From contig JAEWJH010000082.1 in the NCBI GenBank assembly GCA_023386635.1, positions 1 to 12,915 on the forward strand: 12,915 bases of DNA, in the 5' to 3' direction. Under the pieces are notes generated by a model. It had not been told where the DNA came from. It ran no database searches and saw only the letters and a program-made list of their open reading frames with translations. Below are positions 5,956 to 12,915 of the stretch, piece by piece (the stretch's first letter is position 1; every line of letters begins with the position of its first letter). A program made the translations under genes and the position numbers. This stretch comes from Pseudomonadota bacterium. Lineage in GTDB: Bacteria; Pseudomonadota; Alphaproteobacteria; Rhizobiales; Xanthobacteraceae.

Positions 5956-6705
5956 GTGCCGCTCGTATTGAATCGCCGTCATTTATTGTCGACTGGTGCG
6001 GCTGCCGGCGCGGCTGTAGCGCTTCCCTCCCAGCGGAGCGAAGGCCATGTCATTTCCGGCGAGGTGCCGTGGGCGCCGGGTGACGCCAATACCCCGGAGT
6101 TCCTGCAAGGTGACGGCTATCAGTTTCTGACGGAAGCCGAAGTGGCGTTCCTCAACGCCGCGGTGGCGCGGCTCATTCCCGCCGACGACTTGGGGCCGGG
6201 CGCCAAGGAAGCCGGTGCAACTTTTTTCATCGACCGGCAGCTTGCGGGCCCCTATGGACAGGCCGCGCATTGGTACATGCAGGGCCCTTGGGCGACCGGT
6301 GAGAAGACCCAGGGCTACCAATCGCGCATGTCGCCGGCGGAACTTTATCGTGCCGCTATCAAGTCCATCGACGATCATTGCCGCAAGACATTGAACAGCC
6401 GCGCCTTCGCCGCGTTGTCAGCGGACGAGCAGGACCAGACCCTCTCTGGACTGGAAAAGGGGGAGATCAAGCTCACTGATGTGGACGCGCAGACGTTTTT
6501 TGATCTGCTGCTGCAGAACACGGTCGAAGGCTTTTTCTCGGACCCCCTCTATGGCGGCAACCGCGACATGGTGGGCTGGAAACTGATCGGCTTTCCCGGG
6601 GCGCGCTACGATTACCGGCCCTATGTCGGCAAGCACAACCAGAAGCTCACGTTCGAACCCGTCGGCATTACCGGCCGGCCCGGCTGGAATCCTGTGAAAA
6701 GCTGA
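5956..6705 (+). CDS. Gluconate 2-dehydrogenase subunit 3 family protein (Tat-exported small subunit)
   Basis: A 249-residue small (gamma) subunit of a periplasmic GMC dehydrogenase. It starts at GTG with GGAG 7 nt upstream. The N-terminus is a twin-arginine signal: NRRHLL (6-11), then the hydrophobic Ala-rich STGAAAGAAVALPS. The family hallmark is near the C-terminus: EGFFSDPLYGGNRDMVGWKL (191-210), followed by IGFPG. In known complexes (gluconate, fructose and FAD-glucose dehydrogenases) this subunit carries the export signal for the flavoprotein and stabilises it. That fits here, as the flavoprotein encoded 15 nt downstream lacks a signal of its own. It is the first gene of a three-gene operon (small subunit, GMC flavoprotein, cytochrome c). 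Substrate is not set by this subunit. Confidence 0.92.
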   Translation: MPLVLNRRHLLSTGAAAGAAVALPSQRSEGHVISGEVPWAPGDANTPEFLQGDGYQFLTEAEVAFLNAAVARLIPADDLGPGAKEAGATFFIDRQLAGPYGQAAHWYMQGPWATGEKTQGYQSRMSPAELYRAAIKSIDDHCRKTLNSRAFAALSADEQDQTLSGLEKGEIKLTDVDAQTFFDLLLQNTVEGFFSDPLYGGNRDMVGWKLIGFPGARYDYRPYVGKHNQKLTFEPVGITGRPGWNPVKS

Positions 6706-6706
6706 A

Positions 6707-6713
6707 AGAGGAG
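6707..6713 (+). promoter_or_regulatory. Ribosome binding site deciding the GMC subunit start
   Basis: AGAGGAG ends 7 nt before GTG 6721. An ATG at 6716 is too close to this site and is in another frame, so the GTG is chosen. Confidence 0.65.
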
Positions 6714-6720
6714 TAATGTC

Positions 6721-8487
6721 GTGGCAAAGAAGTTGCCGTCAGTCGACGTCGTGCTGGTCGGATTCGGCTGGACGGGAGCCATTCTCGGTCAGGAATTGAC
6801 CGATGCCGGATTGAATGTGGTTGCTATCGAGCGCGGCGGCTGGCGCGACACGCCGACCGATTTCGCCGTGACATTCGCGCAGGATGAGCTGCGTTACTAT
6901 TATCGGCATGCGCTGTTTCAGGACCCGCTGCGGGAAACGGTGACGTTCCGCAACAGCCCCGATCAGACGGCGTTGCCGATGCGCAAACTCGGCTCGTTTC
7001 TGCCGGGCACCGGCGTCGGTGGTGCGGGTATCCACTGGAACGGTCAGACCTGGCGTTTCCTGCCGAGCGATTTTGCCGCGCGCCGCCACAACACCGAACG
7101 CTATGGCGCGCAGGCGATCCCGGACACGATGACGATCCAGGACTGGCCGGTCAATTATGAGGAACTCGAGCAGTATTACGATCGGTTCGAGTATCTCTGC
7201 GGCATCAGCGGCAAGGCCGGCAATCTTAACGGGCAGCTCGTCGACGGCGGAAATCCGTTCGAGGGCGCGCGTCGCCGCGACTATCCCAATCCGCCGATGC
7301 AGATGGTCTATGGCCCGACCTTGTTCGGGGGTGCTGCGAAGGAGATGGGCTATCATCCGTTCCCGGCGCCATCGGCGAACATGTCGCGCGCCTATACCAA
7401 CCCGCTCGGCGTGACGCTCGCGCCGTGCACCTATTGCGGCTTCTGCGAGAAATACGGTTGCGGCAATTACTCGAAATCGAGCCCGCAAACCACCGTTATT
7501 CCGGTGCTGCTCCAGAAAGACAATTTCGAACTGCGCACCAACAGCGAAGTGCTCCGCGTCAACCGCGATTCATCGGGTCAGCGAGCCACCGGCGTGACTT
7601 ATGTCGACATCCAGGGGCATGAGTACGAGCAACCGGCCGAGATCGTCATTCTCTGCGCCTATATCCTGCACAATGTTCATCTGCTGCTCGTGTCCGGCAT
7701 CGGCACGCCCTATGATCCGCGCAGTGGCGAGGGTGTGGTCGGGCGTAACTACGCGTATCAGATCGTGTCGAGCGTCAACGCGTTCTTCGACGACAAAGTA
7801 TTCAATCCCTATATCGGCGCCGGCGCGCTCGGCATCGCGATCGACGATTTCAACGGCGACAATTTCGATCACGCTGGAAAGGGCTTTATCGGCGGCGGTT
7901 ATCTCGCTTGCTGGAACACCAACGGGCGGCCGATCGAAAATCATCCGACGCCGGACAACACACCGAAATGGGGCTCGAAGTGGAAGAGCGCCGTCGCGAA
8001 GAATTATCTGCGCACAGCGTCGGTCTCCACCCATGGGGCTGTGATGAGCCACCGCAACAATTATCTCGATCTCGATCCGACATACCGGAACGCTTACGGT
8101 CAGCCGCTGCTGCGGATGACGTTCGACTACACCGACAATGAGATGAAGATGTCGGAATTCCTCACCGATCGCGCCGCCGATATCGCCCGGGCGATGAAGC
8201 CGCGCGAGGTGAAAGTCAACGCCCGCAAGGGGCACTATTCGATCGTGCCGTATCAGACGACGCACAATACCGGCGGAACGGTGATGGGCGACAATCCGCG
8301 CAACAGCGTGGTCAACCGCTATCTGCAGAGCTGGGACGTCTCCAATCTGTTCGTCATGGGTGCGGGCGCGTTTCCGCAGAATCCTGGGTATAATCCGACC
8401 GGCACTATCGGCGCGCTCACCTACTGGGCGGCCGATGCGATCCGCTCGCAATACCTGAAAAATCCCGGTCCTCTCGTGCAGGCGTAG
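6721..8487 (+). CDS. GMC-family FAD dehydrogenase large subunit (gluconate 2-dehydrogenase-like)
   Basis: A 588-residue flavoprotein of the glucose-methanol-choline family. The N-terminal FAD-binding motif is VVLVGFGWTGAILGQEL (10-26), closing with the acidic Glu37 in AIERG. GTGVGGAGIHWNG (96-108) is the second flavin motif. The C-terminus carries the catalytic pair His515 (TTHNTGGT) and Asn558 (NPGYNPTGTIG). A Cys cluster, C236-T-Y-C239-G-F-C242-E-K-Y-G-C247, lies in the region where related FAD-glucose/gluconate dehydrogenases hold an iron-sulphur cluster that relays electrons to the cytochrome subunit. There is no signal peptide; export probably relies on the Tat signal of the preceding small subunit. 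It starts at GTG behind AGAGGAG; the cytochrome c gene begins 4 nt after the stop. It should oxidise an alcohol, sugar acid or aldose in the periplasm. Gluconate is only the family label; the true substrate is unknown. Confidence 0.95.
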   Translation: MAKKLPSVDVVLVGFGWTGAILGQELTDAGLNVVAIERGGWRDTPTDFAVTFAQDELRYYYRHALFQDPLRETVTFRNSPDQTALPMRKLGSFLPGTGVGGAGIHWNGQTWRFLPSDFAARRHNTERYGAQAIPDTMTIQDWPVNYEELEQYYDRFEYLCGISGKAGNLNGQLVDGGNPFEGARRRDYPNPPMQMVYGPTLFGGAAKEMGYHPFPAPSANMSRAYTNPLGVTLAPCTYCGFCEKYGCGNYSKSSPQTTVIPVLLQKDNFELRTNSEVLRVNRDSSGQRATGVTYVDIQGHEYEQPAEIVILCAYILHNVHLLLVSGIGTPYDPRSGEGVVGRNYAYQIVSSVNAFFDDKVFNPYIGAGALGIAIDDFNGDNFDHAGKGFIGGGYLACWNTNGRPIENHPTPDNTPKWGSKWKSAVAKNYLRTASVSTHGAVMSHRNNYLDLDPTYRNAYGQPLLRMTFDYTDNEMKMSEFLTDRAADIARAMKPREVKVNARKGHYSIVPYQTTHNTGGTVMGDNPRNSVVNRYLQSWDVSNLFVMGAGAFPQNPGYNPTGTIGALTYWAADAIRSQYLKNPGPLVQA

Positions 8488-8491
8488 TGTC

Positions 8492-9775
8492 ATGCGGCGG
8501 CTGACTTCGATCTCGATTGCGGCGCTGGCGGCGACGGCTTTGCTGGCCGGAGCGAGCCGCGCGACTGACTTCGACTATGCAAAGCTGGAGAAGGGCCGGA
8601 AACTGGTGGACGCTGGCGACTGCGTGGCGTGCCACACCCAGGACAAGTCCAAACCGTTCGCCGGCGGCCGCGCGATCCCGACGCCGTTCGGCACGATCTA
8701 TTCCGCCAACATCACGCCGGATCGCGAGACCGGCATCGGTGCGTGGACAGCGGACGATTTCTATCGCGCCATGCACGAGGGCATCGGACCGCACGGCGAG
8801 CGGCTCTATCCAGCGTTTCCTTATCCGTACTTCACGCGGATGACCCGCGACGACGTCGAGGCCGTTCGCGCCTATCTGATGAGCCTCGATCCGGTCTCGA
8901 ATATGCCGCCACCCAACGACCTGATTTGGCCGCTGAACATCCGGACCTTCATGGCCGGTTGGAACATGCTGTTCTTCAAGAAGGGCGTGTTTCAACCGGA
9001 CCCCAACAAGAGCGCGGAATGGAATCGTGGTGCCTATCTGGTGGAAGGGCCGGGCCATTGCGGCGCTTGCCATACGCCGAAAAACATCTTTGGCGCCGAC
9101 AAGTCCAGCCAGGCGCTGCAAGGCGGCCTCATCCAGAACTGGACCGCACCGAACCTGACCGCGCAGGCGAGCGAGGGACTGGGCCGCTGGAGCGCGAACG
9201 ATATCGTCGAATACCTCAAGACGGGGCGCAACCGCCTGAGCGGCGCCACCGGCCTGATGGCGGAAGTGGTGATCAATTCCACGTCGAAGATGAGCGACGC
9301 CGATCTCAAGGCGATCGCTGTCTATCTCAAGGACGTCGGCGCATCGCCCACACCGAGCGCCTCGGCGCCGGACCGGACCGTGATGCAGGCGGGCGAAGCG
9401 ATCTACCGGGATTCATGCGCGGCGTGCCATCAGGGCGATGGCAAGGGCGTACCGCACATGTTCCCGCCGCTGCAGGGCAACGCGGTGGCGCAGCAGACGG
9501 ACCCGACCACGGTGCTGCGCGTCATCCTCGAAGGCGCGAAAACCGTGGCGACGACGAAGCGGCCGACCACGAGCGCCATGCCGGCTTATGGCTGGAAGCT
9601 CGACAATCAGCAGGTCGCTGCGGTCGCGACCTACATCCGCAACAGCTGGGGCAATCATGCGGGCGCGATCGGTTCGGACAAAGTCGCGAACATGCGCAGT
9701 GCGATCAATGCCCGCAAGGCGGCGCCGCAGACGATCGGCACAGGGGCACGGGTCGATGCCAGGCAAAGTCATTAG
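8492..9775 (+). CDS. Tri-haem cytochrome c subunit of the GMC dehydrogenase
   Basis: A 427-residue c-type cytochrome with three CxxCH haem sites: CVACH (44-48), CGACH (190-194) and CAACH (309-313). They define three cytochrome c domains, as in the cytochrome subunits of gluconate, fructose and alcohol dehydrogenases. Met363 in SAMPAYGW is the likely axial ligand of the third haem. A Sec-type signal peptide spans about residues 1-24 (MRRL, hydrophobic core, cleavage near SRA-T). The subunit takes electrons from the flavoprotein and passes them to ubiquinone or the oxidase chain at the periplasmic face. The start is 4 nt after the flavoprotein stop, with no clear ribosome site, so translation is probably coupled. 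The C-terminal tail (about 390-427) is polar and low in similarity to anything I recognise. Last gene of the + strand block; a hairpin follows 16 nt later. Confidence 0.94.
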   Translation: MRRLTSISIAALAATALLAGASRATDFDYAKLEKGRKLVDAGDCVACHTQDKSKPFAGGRAIPTPFGTIYSANITPDRETGIGAWTADDFYRAMHEGIGPHGERLYPAFPYPYFTRMTRDDVEAVRAYLMSLDPVSNMPPPNDLIWPLNIRTFMAGWNMLFFKKGVFQPDPNKSAEWNRGAYLVEGPGHCGACHTPKNIFGADKSSQALQGGLIQNWTAPNLTAQASEGLGRWSANDIVEYLKTGRNRLSGATGLMAEVVINSTSKMSDADLKAIAVYLKDVGASPTPSASAPDRTVMQAGEAIYRDSCAACHQGDGKGVPHMFPPLQGNAVAQQTDPTTVLRVILEGAKTVATTKRPTTSAMPAYGWKLDNQQVAAVATYIRNSWGNHAGAIGSDKVANMRSAINARKAAPQTIGTGARVDARQSH

Positions 9776-9790
9776 ACCAGGCTGAGGGCT

Positions 9791-9820
9791 GGCGCTGCCG
9801 ATGGCGGCAACGCCTGCTTT
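9791..9820 (+). terminator. Hairpin between convergent operons (candidate terminator)
   Basis: GGCG-C-TGCCG (9791-9800) pairs with CGGCA-A-CGCC (9805-9814) around an ATGG loop, giving 9 bp with one C/A mismatch; TGCTTT follows. It lies 16 nt after the cytochrome stop and about 40 nt beyond the livF stop on the other strand. It is a plausible weak terminator for the + operon; the stem would also form in transcripts of the liv operon but lacks a T run in that direction. Confidence 0.4.
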
Positions 9821-9855
9821 CGCAAGCCGACGCGCGGGCGTGGAAGAATTATCCG

Positions 9856-10569
9856 TCAGCCGAAATAGGCTTCACGGACTTCGCTGCGCTCGGCAAGTTC
9901 GGCGGCGGTGCCGGCCGCCACCACACGGCCTTTGGAGAGAACGTAGCCGTAGTGCGAGATCGCCAGGGTCTGGTGGACGTTCTGCTCGACCAGAAAGACG
10001 GTGATGCCGCGGGCGCTGATGTCCTGGATGATCCGGAAATTGTCCTTCACGAACAGGGGCGACAGGCCAAGCGAGGGTTCGTCGATCAGCAGGATTTTCG
10101 GCGCGCGCATCAGGCCCCGGCCGATCGAGACCATGGCCTGTTCCCCGCCGGACATGGTGCCGGCCAATTGGTCCTTGCGTTCGGCCAGCCGCGGGAACAG
10201 TCGGTAGATTTCCTCGAACCGGCTGGCGATCGCGTCGGCGGAGCGCTCCTGATAGGCGCCGATCCGCAAGTTCTCGGCCACCGTCAGCTTCGGAAACACC
10301 TTGCGGCCTTCGGGAATGCAAGCGATGCCGGCGGCGACGATCCGGTGGGTGGAGAGGCCGGTGATGTCCGTGCCATCGAACCGCACTTGGCCGGCGCGGG
10401 GCGGGGTGAGGCCGAGGATCGAGCGGATCAGCGTCGTCTTGCCCGAGCCGTTCGAGCCGAGCAGGCAGGTGATGCGCCCCGGCTCGACCGTGAGCGAGAC
10501 GCCATTGAGCACGTCCGCCTTGCCGTAGGCGGTGGTGATGCCCGAAAGCTCCAGCCGTCCGCTCATCAT
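9856..10569 (-). CDS. livF: Branched-chain amino acid-type ABC transporter ATP-binding protein LivF
   Basis: A 237-residue ABC ATPase of the LivF type, the usual length. Visible motifs are Walker A GSNGSGKTT (38-46), the signature MSGGEQ (139-144), Walker B KILLIDEP (158-165) with Glu164, and the LivF-typical VEQN in place of an H-loop His (194-197). IPEGRKVFPKLTVAENL (85-101) is also characteristic. It pairs with LivG on the cytoplasmic face of the LivHM permease. Its ATG overlaps the livG stop in an ATGA, so translation is coupled. Liv-type transporters import branched-chain amino acids but also amides, urea, aromatic acids and other small ligands; the substrate depends on a binding protein not present in this window. 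Last gene of the operon, convergent with the cytochrome c gene. Confidence 0.95.
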   Translation of the reverse strand: MMSGRLELSGITTAYGKADVLNGVSLTVEPGRITCLLGSNGSGKTTLIRSILGLTPPRAGQVRFDGTDITGLSTHRIVAAGIACIPEGRKVFPKLTVAENLRIGAYQERSADAIASRFEEIYRLFPRLAERKDQLAGTMSGGEQAMVSIGRGLMRAPKILLIDEPSLGLSPLFVKDNFRIIQDISARGITVFLVEQNVHQTLAISHYGYVLSKGRVVAAGTAAELAERSEVREAYFG

Positions 10570-11339
10570 GCCACTCCGAGATAGGCTTCCTGCACCTGCG
10601 GGTCGGCGGCGACCTCGCGGTAGCGTCCTTCGGCGATCTTGCGACCGAAATTGAGAACGATGCAGCGGTCGGTGATGCGTTCGATCACGCCCATTTCGTG
10701 CTCGACGATGACGATCGACAGGCCGGGCATGGTGGTGCGCACCTGCAGGATATCGTTCATCAGCGCGCTGGTTTCGTCATGGGTCATGCCGGCGGACGGC
10801 TCGTCGAGCAGCAGCAGCTTCGGCTGGCTGATCAGCGCGCGGCAGATCTCGATACGGCGGCGGTCGATCATCGGCAGGCTGCCGACCGGTTCGAGCATGC
10901 GATCGGCGAGGCGCGGCTCGAAAATCTCGACGAGCGCGCGCGCCTGTTTGTACTGCGCCTCGTATTCGGTTCGGAATGCGCCACGTCGCATCAGATTGAA
11001 CCAGAGGCCGTGATTGAGCCGCTTGTGGTTGCCGATCATGATATTGTCGAAGATCGACAGCGGCAGCGACAGGCGCGAGCGCTGGAACGTGCGGGCGATG
11101 CCGGCATTGTAGACAGCCGGCGCCGGCGCGCTGGTCAGGTCGATGCCGTCAAAGGTCACGGTGCCTTCGTTCACCGGGTAGATGCCGGTGATGACGTTGA
11201 AGAACGTGGTCTTGCCGGAGCCGTTGGGGCCGATCAGCCCCACGACCTCGTCGCGGTTGACGTCGATATCGAGACGGTCGAGTGCGACGACACCGCCGAA
11301 GCGGCGGGTGACGCCGCGTGCTTGCAGCAGCGCCGTCAT
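10566..11339 (-). CDS. livG: Branched-chain amino acid-type ABC transporter ATP-binding protein LivG
   Basis: A 257-residue ABC ATPase of the LivG type. The frame is open about 57 codons further upstream (to 11510), but the ATG at 11339 overlaps the livM stop as ATGA and gives the standard LivG N-terminus (MTALLQARGVTRRFGGV). Motifs are Walker A GPNGSGKTT (37-45), the LivG block GIARTFQ (80-86), Walker B KLLLLDEPSAGM (174-185) with Glu180, and the H-loop VEHEMGV with His214. The signature motif is unusual: where LSGGQ or LPYGQ is expected there is LPMID (155-159) followed by RRRIEICRAL, lacking both glycines and the Gln. It partners LivF with the LivH/LivM permease. Whether the odd signature affects ATP hydrolysis is unknown; the rest of the domain is intact. 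Confidence 0.94.
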   Translation of the reverse strand: MTALLQARGVTRRFGGVVALDRLDIDVNRDEVVGLIGPNGSGKTTFFNVITGIYPVNEGTVTFDGIDLTSAPAPAVYNAGIARTFQRSRLSLPLSIFDNIMIGNHKRLNHGLWFNLMRRGAFRTEYEAQYKQARALVEIFEPRLADRMLEPVGSLPMIDRRRIEICRALISQPKLLLLDEPSAGMTHDETSALMNDILQVRTTMPGLSIVIVEHEMGVIERITDRCIVLNFGRKIAEGRYREVAADPQVQEAYLGVA

Positions 11340-12502
11340 GCGCGCCATCCCGGGAAATAGCGCCGCACCGGCCGCGGCAGCAGGCCCTCCGGCCGGAACA
11401 GCAGCATCAGGATCACCAGCGAGGCATAGAGCAGAAAGCGGTATTCCTGGATCGTCTGTAGCTTTTCGGGAACGATGACGACAATGGCGGTCGCCACCGC
11501 GAGCCCCCACGCATTGCCGATGCCGCCGAGCAGCAGGATCGAGACGAGGATCAGCGAATCCGCGAAGGTGTAGTTGTTCGGTGCGACGAAGCCGCCGACC
11601 ATGCCGAATAGAGCGCCGGCGATGCCGATCAGGAAATTACCGATGGTGAAGGCGGTGATCTTCCAGCGCGCGATATTGATGCCGAAGCACGCGGCGGCGG
11701 TTTCGTCGAGCCGCAGCGCATCGAGATTGAGTCCAATCCAGGATCGCTCCAGCCGTCGCGTCAGGACGAAGGCGGCGACCAGCAGGATCAGCGCGATGAC
11801 AAAATAATTTAGATAGAACGACAGGTCGTAGCCGGCGACGGTGATGTTGTCGTTGAACGACCAGCCGAGGATACTCATCGGCTTGACCTGCAGGCCCTGC
11901 GGGCCGCCGAGCACGTCGTTCACCTCAAGAAAGGTCTTGAGCAGCAGCGCGAAGGCGATGGTCACCAGGGCGGCGTAGTGGCCGCGCGTGCGCAGCACGG
12001 GCAGCAGCAGGAGCGAGCCGATGGCCGCGGCGATCAGGCCGCCAATCACCAGCACCAGCAGGTGCGGAATCGCGGTGTGGGCGTTGAGTACCGCCGATGT
12101 GTAAGCACCGATGCCGAAAAACGAGGCGCCGGCGAAGTTGAGTACGCCGGCATAGCCGAACTGGATATTGAGCCCCAGCGTCGCGACCGTATAGAGCATC
12201 ACGGTCAGGATCAGCAGAAGCACGAAATGGTCTTCGTGGAACCAGGCGGCGAGCAGAATCAGCGCGACAATGCTGGCCATGCCGGCCGAATCCTCGTGCT
12301 CGGTGAAGCTGCGCGCGACCGGGTCGAGCAGAGAAAACTGGTAGGCGATGGTGACGACGACGATCGCGCCGGCGAGCAGCGCAATGATCAGGTTCTGCTT
12401 TTCGACGCCCAGGAGAGCGGCGATATAGACGGCGGAGACGCCGACGGCGAGGAGAGCCGGCAGGGCCGTGGTGCGAGGCGCGGACGGTGATGGATTTGTC
12501 AT
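11336..12502 (-). CDS. livM: Branched-chain amino acid-type ABC transporter permease LivM
   Basis: A 388-residue integral membrane permease. It has about ten hydrophobic segments, including an N-terminal pair (14-34 and 38-58) before the core domain. Family motifs are GLNIQFGYAGVLNFAGASFF, then GIGAYT, the cytoplasmic coupling region ALRLDETAAACFGINIARWK, ILLLGGIGNAWG, and the C-terminal FRPEGLLP. ATG 12502 shares one base with the livH stop (TGATG). A GTG one codon upstream (12505) would give a GTGA overlap and is an alternative start. The gene overlaps livG by 4 nt. LivM forms the transmembrane pathway with LivH, powered by LivG and LivF. The hydrophilic insert SFTEHEDSAG between early membrane segments is not a motif I recognise. 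Confidence 0.94.
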   Translation of the reverse strand: MTNPSPSAPRTTALPALLAVGVSAVYIAALLGVEKQNLIIALLAGAIVVVTIAYQFSLLDPVARSFTEHEDSAGMASIVALILLAAWFHEDHFVLLLILTVMLYTVATLGLNIQFGYAGVLNFAGASFFGIGAYTSAVLNAHTAIPHLLVLVIGGLIAAAIGSLLLLPVLRTRGHYAALVTIAFALLLKTFLEVNDVLGGPQGLQVKPMSILGWSFNDNITVAGYDLSFYLNYFVIALILLVAAFVLTRRLERSWIGLNLDALRLDETAAACFGINIARWKITAFTIGNFLIGIAGALFGMVGGFVAPNNYTFADSLILVSILLLGGIGNAWGLAVATAIVVIVPEKLQTIQEYRFLLYASLVILMLLFRPEGLLPRPVRRYFPGWRA

Positions 12503-12915
12503 CACACGCGCTCGCTGATCTTTTCCTGGATCAGCCCGGTCGGGCGCCAGGCCATGAAGGCGATGACGACGCCGAACGCGAACACGTCCTTGTAGGCGCT
12601 GGCGAACGGCATCGCGACCGTGCCGATGGTCTGCAGCGCCGCGAACACGAATCCGCCGAGGATCGCGCCATAGACACTGCCGAGTCCGCCGACGATGGCG
12701 GCAGCGAAACCGATCAGGCCGAGGTAAAGCCCCATGCCGAAATTGACCTCGTTATAGTAGAGGCCGTTCATGATGCCGGCGAAGGCCGCGAGCCCGGAGC
12801 CGATGGCAAAGGTGATCAGCACGATGGCGGTGAAGTTGACACCCATGCTGCGCGCGGTCTCTTCATCCTGCGCGACGGCGCGGATGGCGAGGCCGAGTGT
12901 CGTGCGCCGCAGCAC
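12502..12915 (-). CDS. livH: Branched-chain amino acid-type ABC transporter permease LivH, 5' part beyond window
   Basis: The C-terminal 138 codons of a LivH-type permease; the frame stays open at the window edge. The GTG at 12915 falls just before LRRTTLGLAIRAVAQDEETA, a conserved internal coupling-loop region, so it is not the true start. LivH proteins are near 290 residues, so about half is missing. Further landmarks are ARSMGVN, a hydrophobic segment with FAGIMNG, GFAAAIVGGLGSVYGAILGG, and the C-terminal FMAWRPTGLIQEKISERV. It overlaps livM by one to four bases. A substrate-binding protein, if the operon has one, would be further upstream outside this window. Confidence 0.92.
   Translation of the reverse strand: MLRRTTLGLAIRAVAQDEETARSMGVNFTAIVLITFAIGSGLAAFAGIMNGLYYNEVNFGMGLYLGLIGFAAAIVGGLGSVYGAILGGFVFAALQTIGTVAMPFASAYKDVFAFGVVIAFMAWRPTGLIQEKISERV

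Noticed and set aside
5535..6083. Short frames on both strands over the 5710-5955 spacer (minus 5535-5858, plus 5757-6083)
   Set aside because: Both run into neighbouring real genes, have no ribosome site and show no family features.
8629..10584. A 651-codon open frame on the + strand running across the cytochrome c gene and antisense to livF
   Set aside because: It overlaps two genes with clear family motifs in other frames, has a low-complexity Arg/Gly/Asp/Ala-rich translation without domains, and is the usual long shadow frame of high-GC DNA.
11340..11510. N-terminal extension of livG upstream of 11339
   Set aside because: The extension lies inside livM in another frame and is Ala/Gly/Arg-rich; the ATGA overlap at 11336-11339 gives the standard LivG start.
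1..12915. CRISPR arrays, insertion sequences, tRNA or rRNA genes, toxin-antitoxin or defence genes
   Set aside because: No spaced direct repeats, transposase motifs, terminal repeats, tRNA-like folds or defence-family proteins were recognised by reading both strands.

Overview
High-GC DNA (about 60% by eye) packed with catabolic enzymes, an orphan TctC-type binding protein and a Liv-type ABC transporter. This points to a metabolically versatile proteobacterium, most likely an alphaproteobacterium of the Bradyrhizobium/Rhodopseudomonas kind. That placement is inferred from gene content and codon style; no rRNA or other marker gene is present. No mobile element, CRISPR array, tRNA or rRNA was seen.

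Layout. Nucleotides 1-5709 (+) form a catabolic cluster: the 3' part of a PuuE-like polysaccharide-deacetylase-fold hydrolase, an amidase-signature enzyme, an alpha/beta hydrolase, a second complete PuuE-like paralogue, a strong hairpin terminator, a Tat-exported TctC/Bug binding protein, and a fumarylacetoacetate-hydrolase-fold enzyme. After a 246-nt AT-richer gap with dyad symmetries, 5956-9775 (+) encodes a three-subunit periplasmic dehydrogenase: a gluconate-2-dehydrogenase-type small subunit with Tat signal, a GMC flavoprotein with a Cys cluster, and a tri-haem cytochrome c. A hairpin at 9791-9814 separates this from the convergent (-) operon livH(partial)-livM-livG-livF (12915 to 9856), whose genes overlap by 1-4 nt.

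How it may work together (inference). A PuuE-type enzyme could open a cyclic amide or imide, the amidase could hydrolyse the resulting half-amide, and the alpha/beta hydrolase and FAH-fold enzyme could cleave ester or C-C bonds of downstream intermediates. The TctC protein and the Liv transporter could capture and import substrate. The flavocytochrome complex could oxidise an alcohol, sugar or aldehyde in the periplasm and pass electrons to the respiratory chain. This resembles the known imidase / half-amidase route for cyclic imides, but the substrate cannot be read from sequence. The most notable points are the paired PuuE-like paralogues around an amidase and a hydrolase, their non-canonical metal-site motif, the Cys cluster in the GMC subunit, and the degenerate LivG signature motif.
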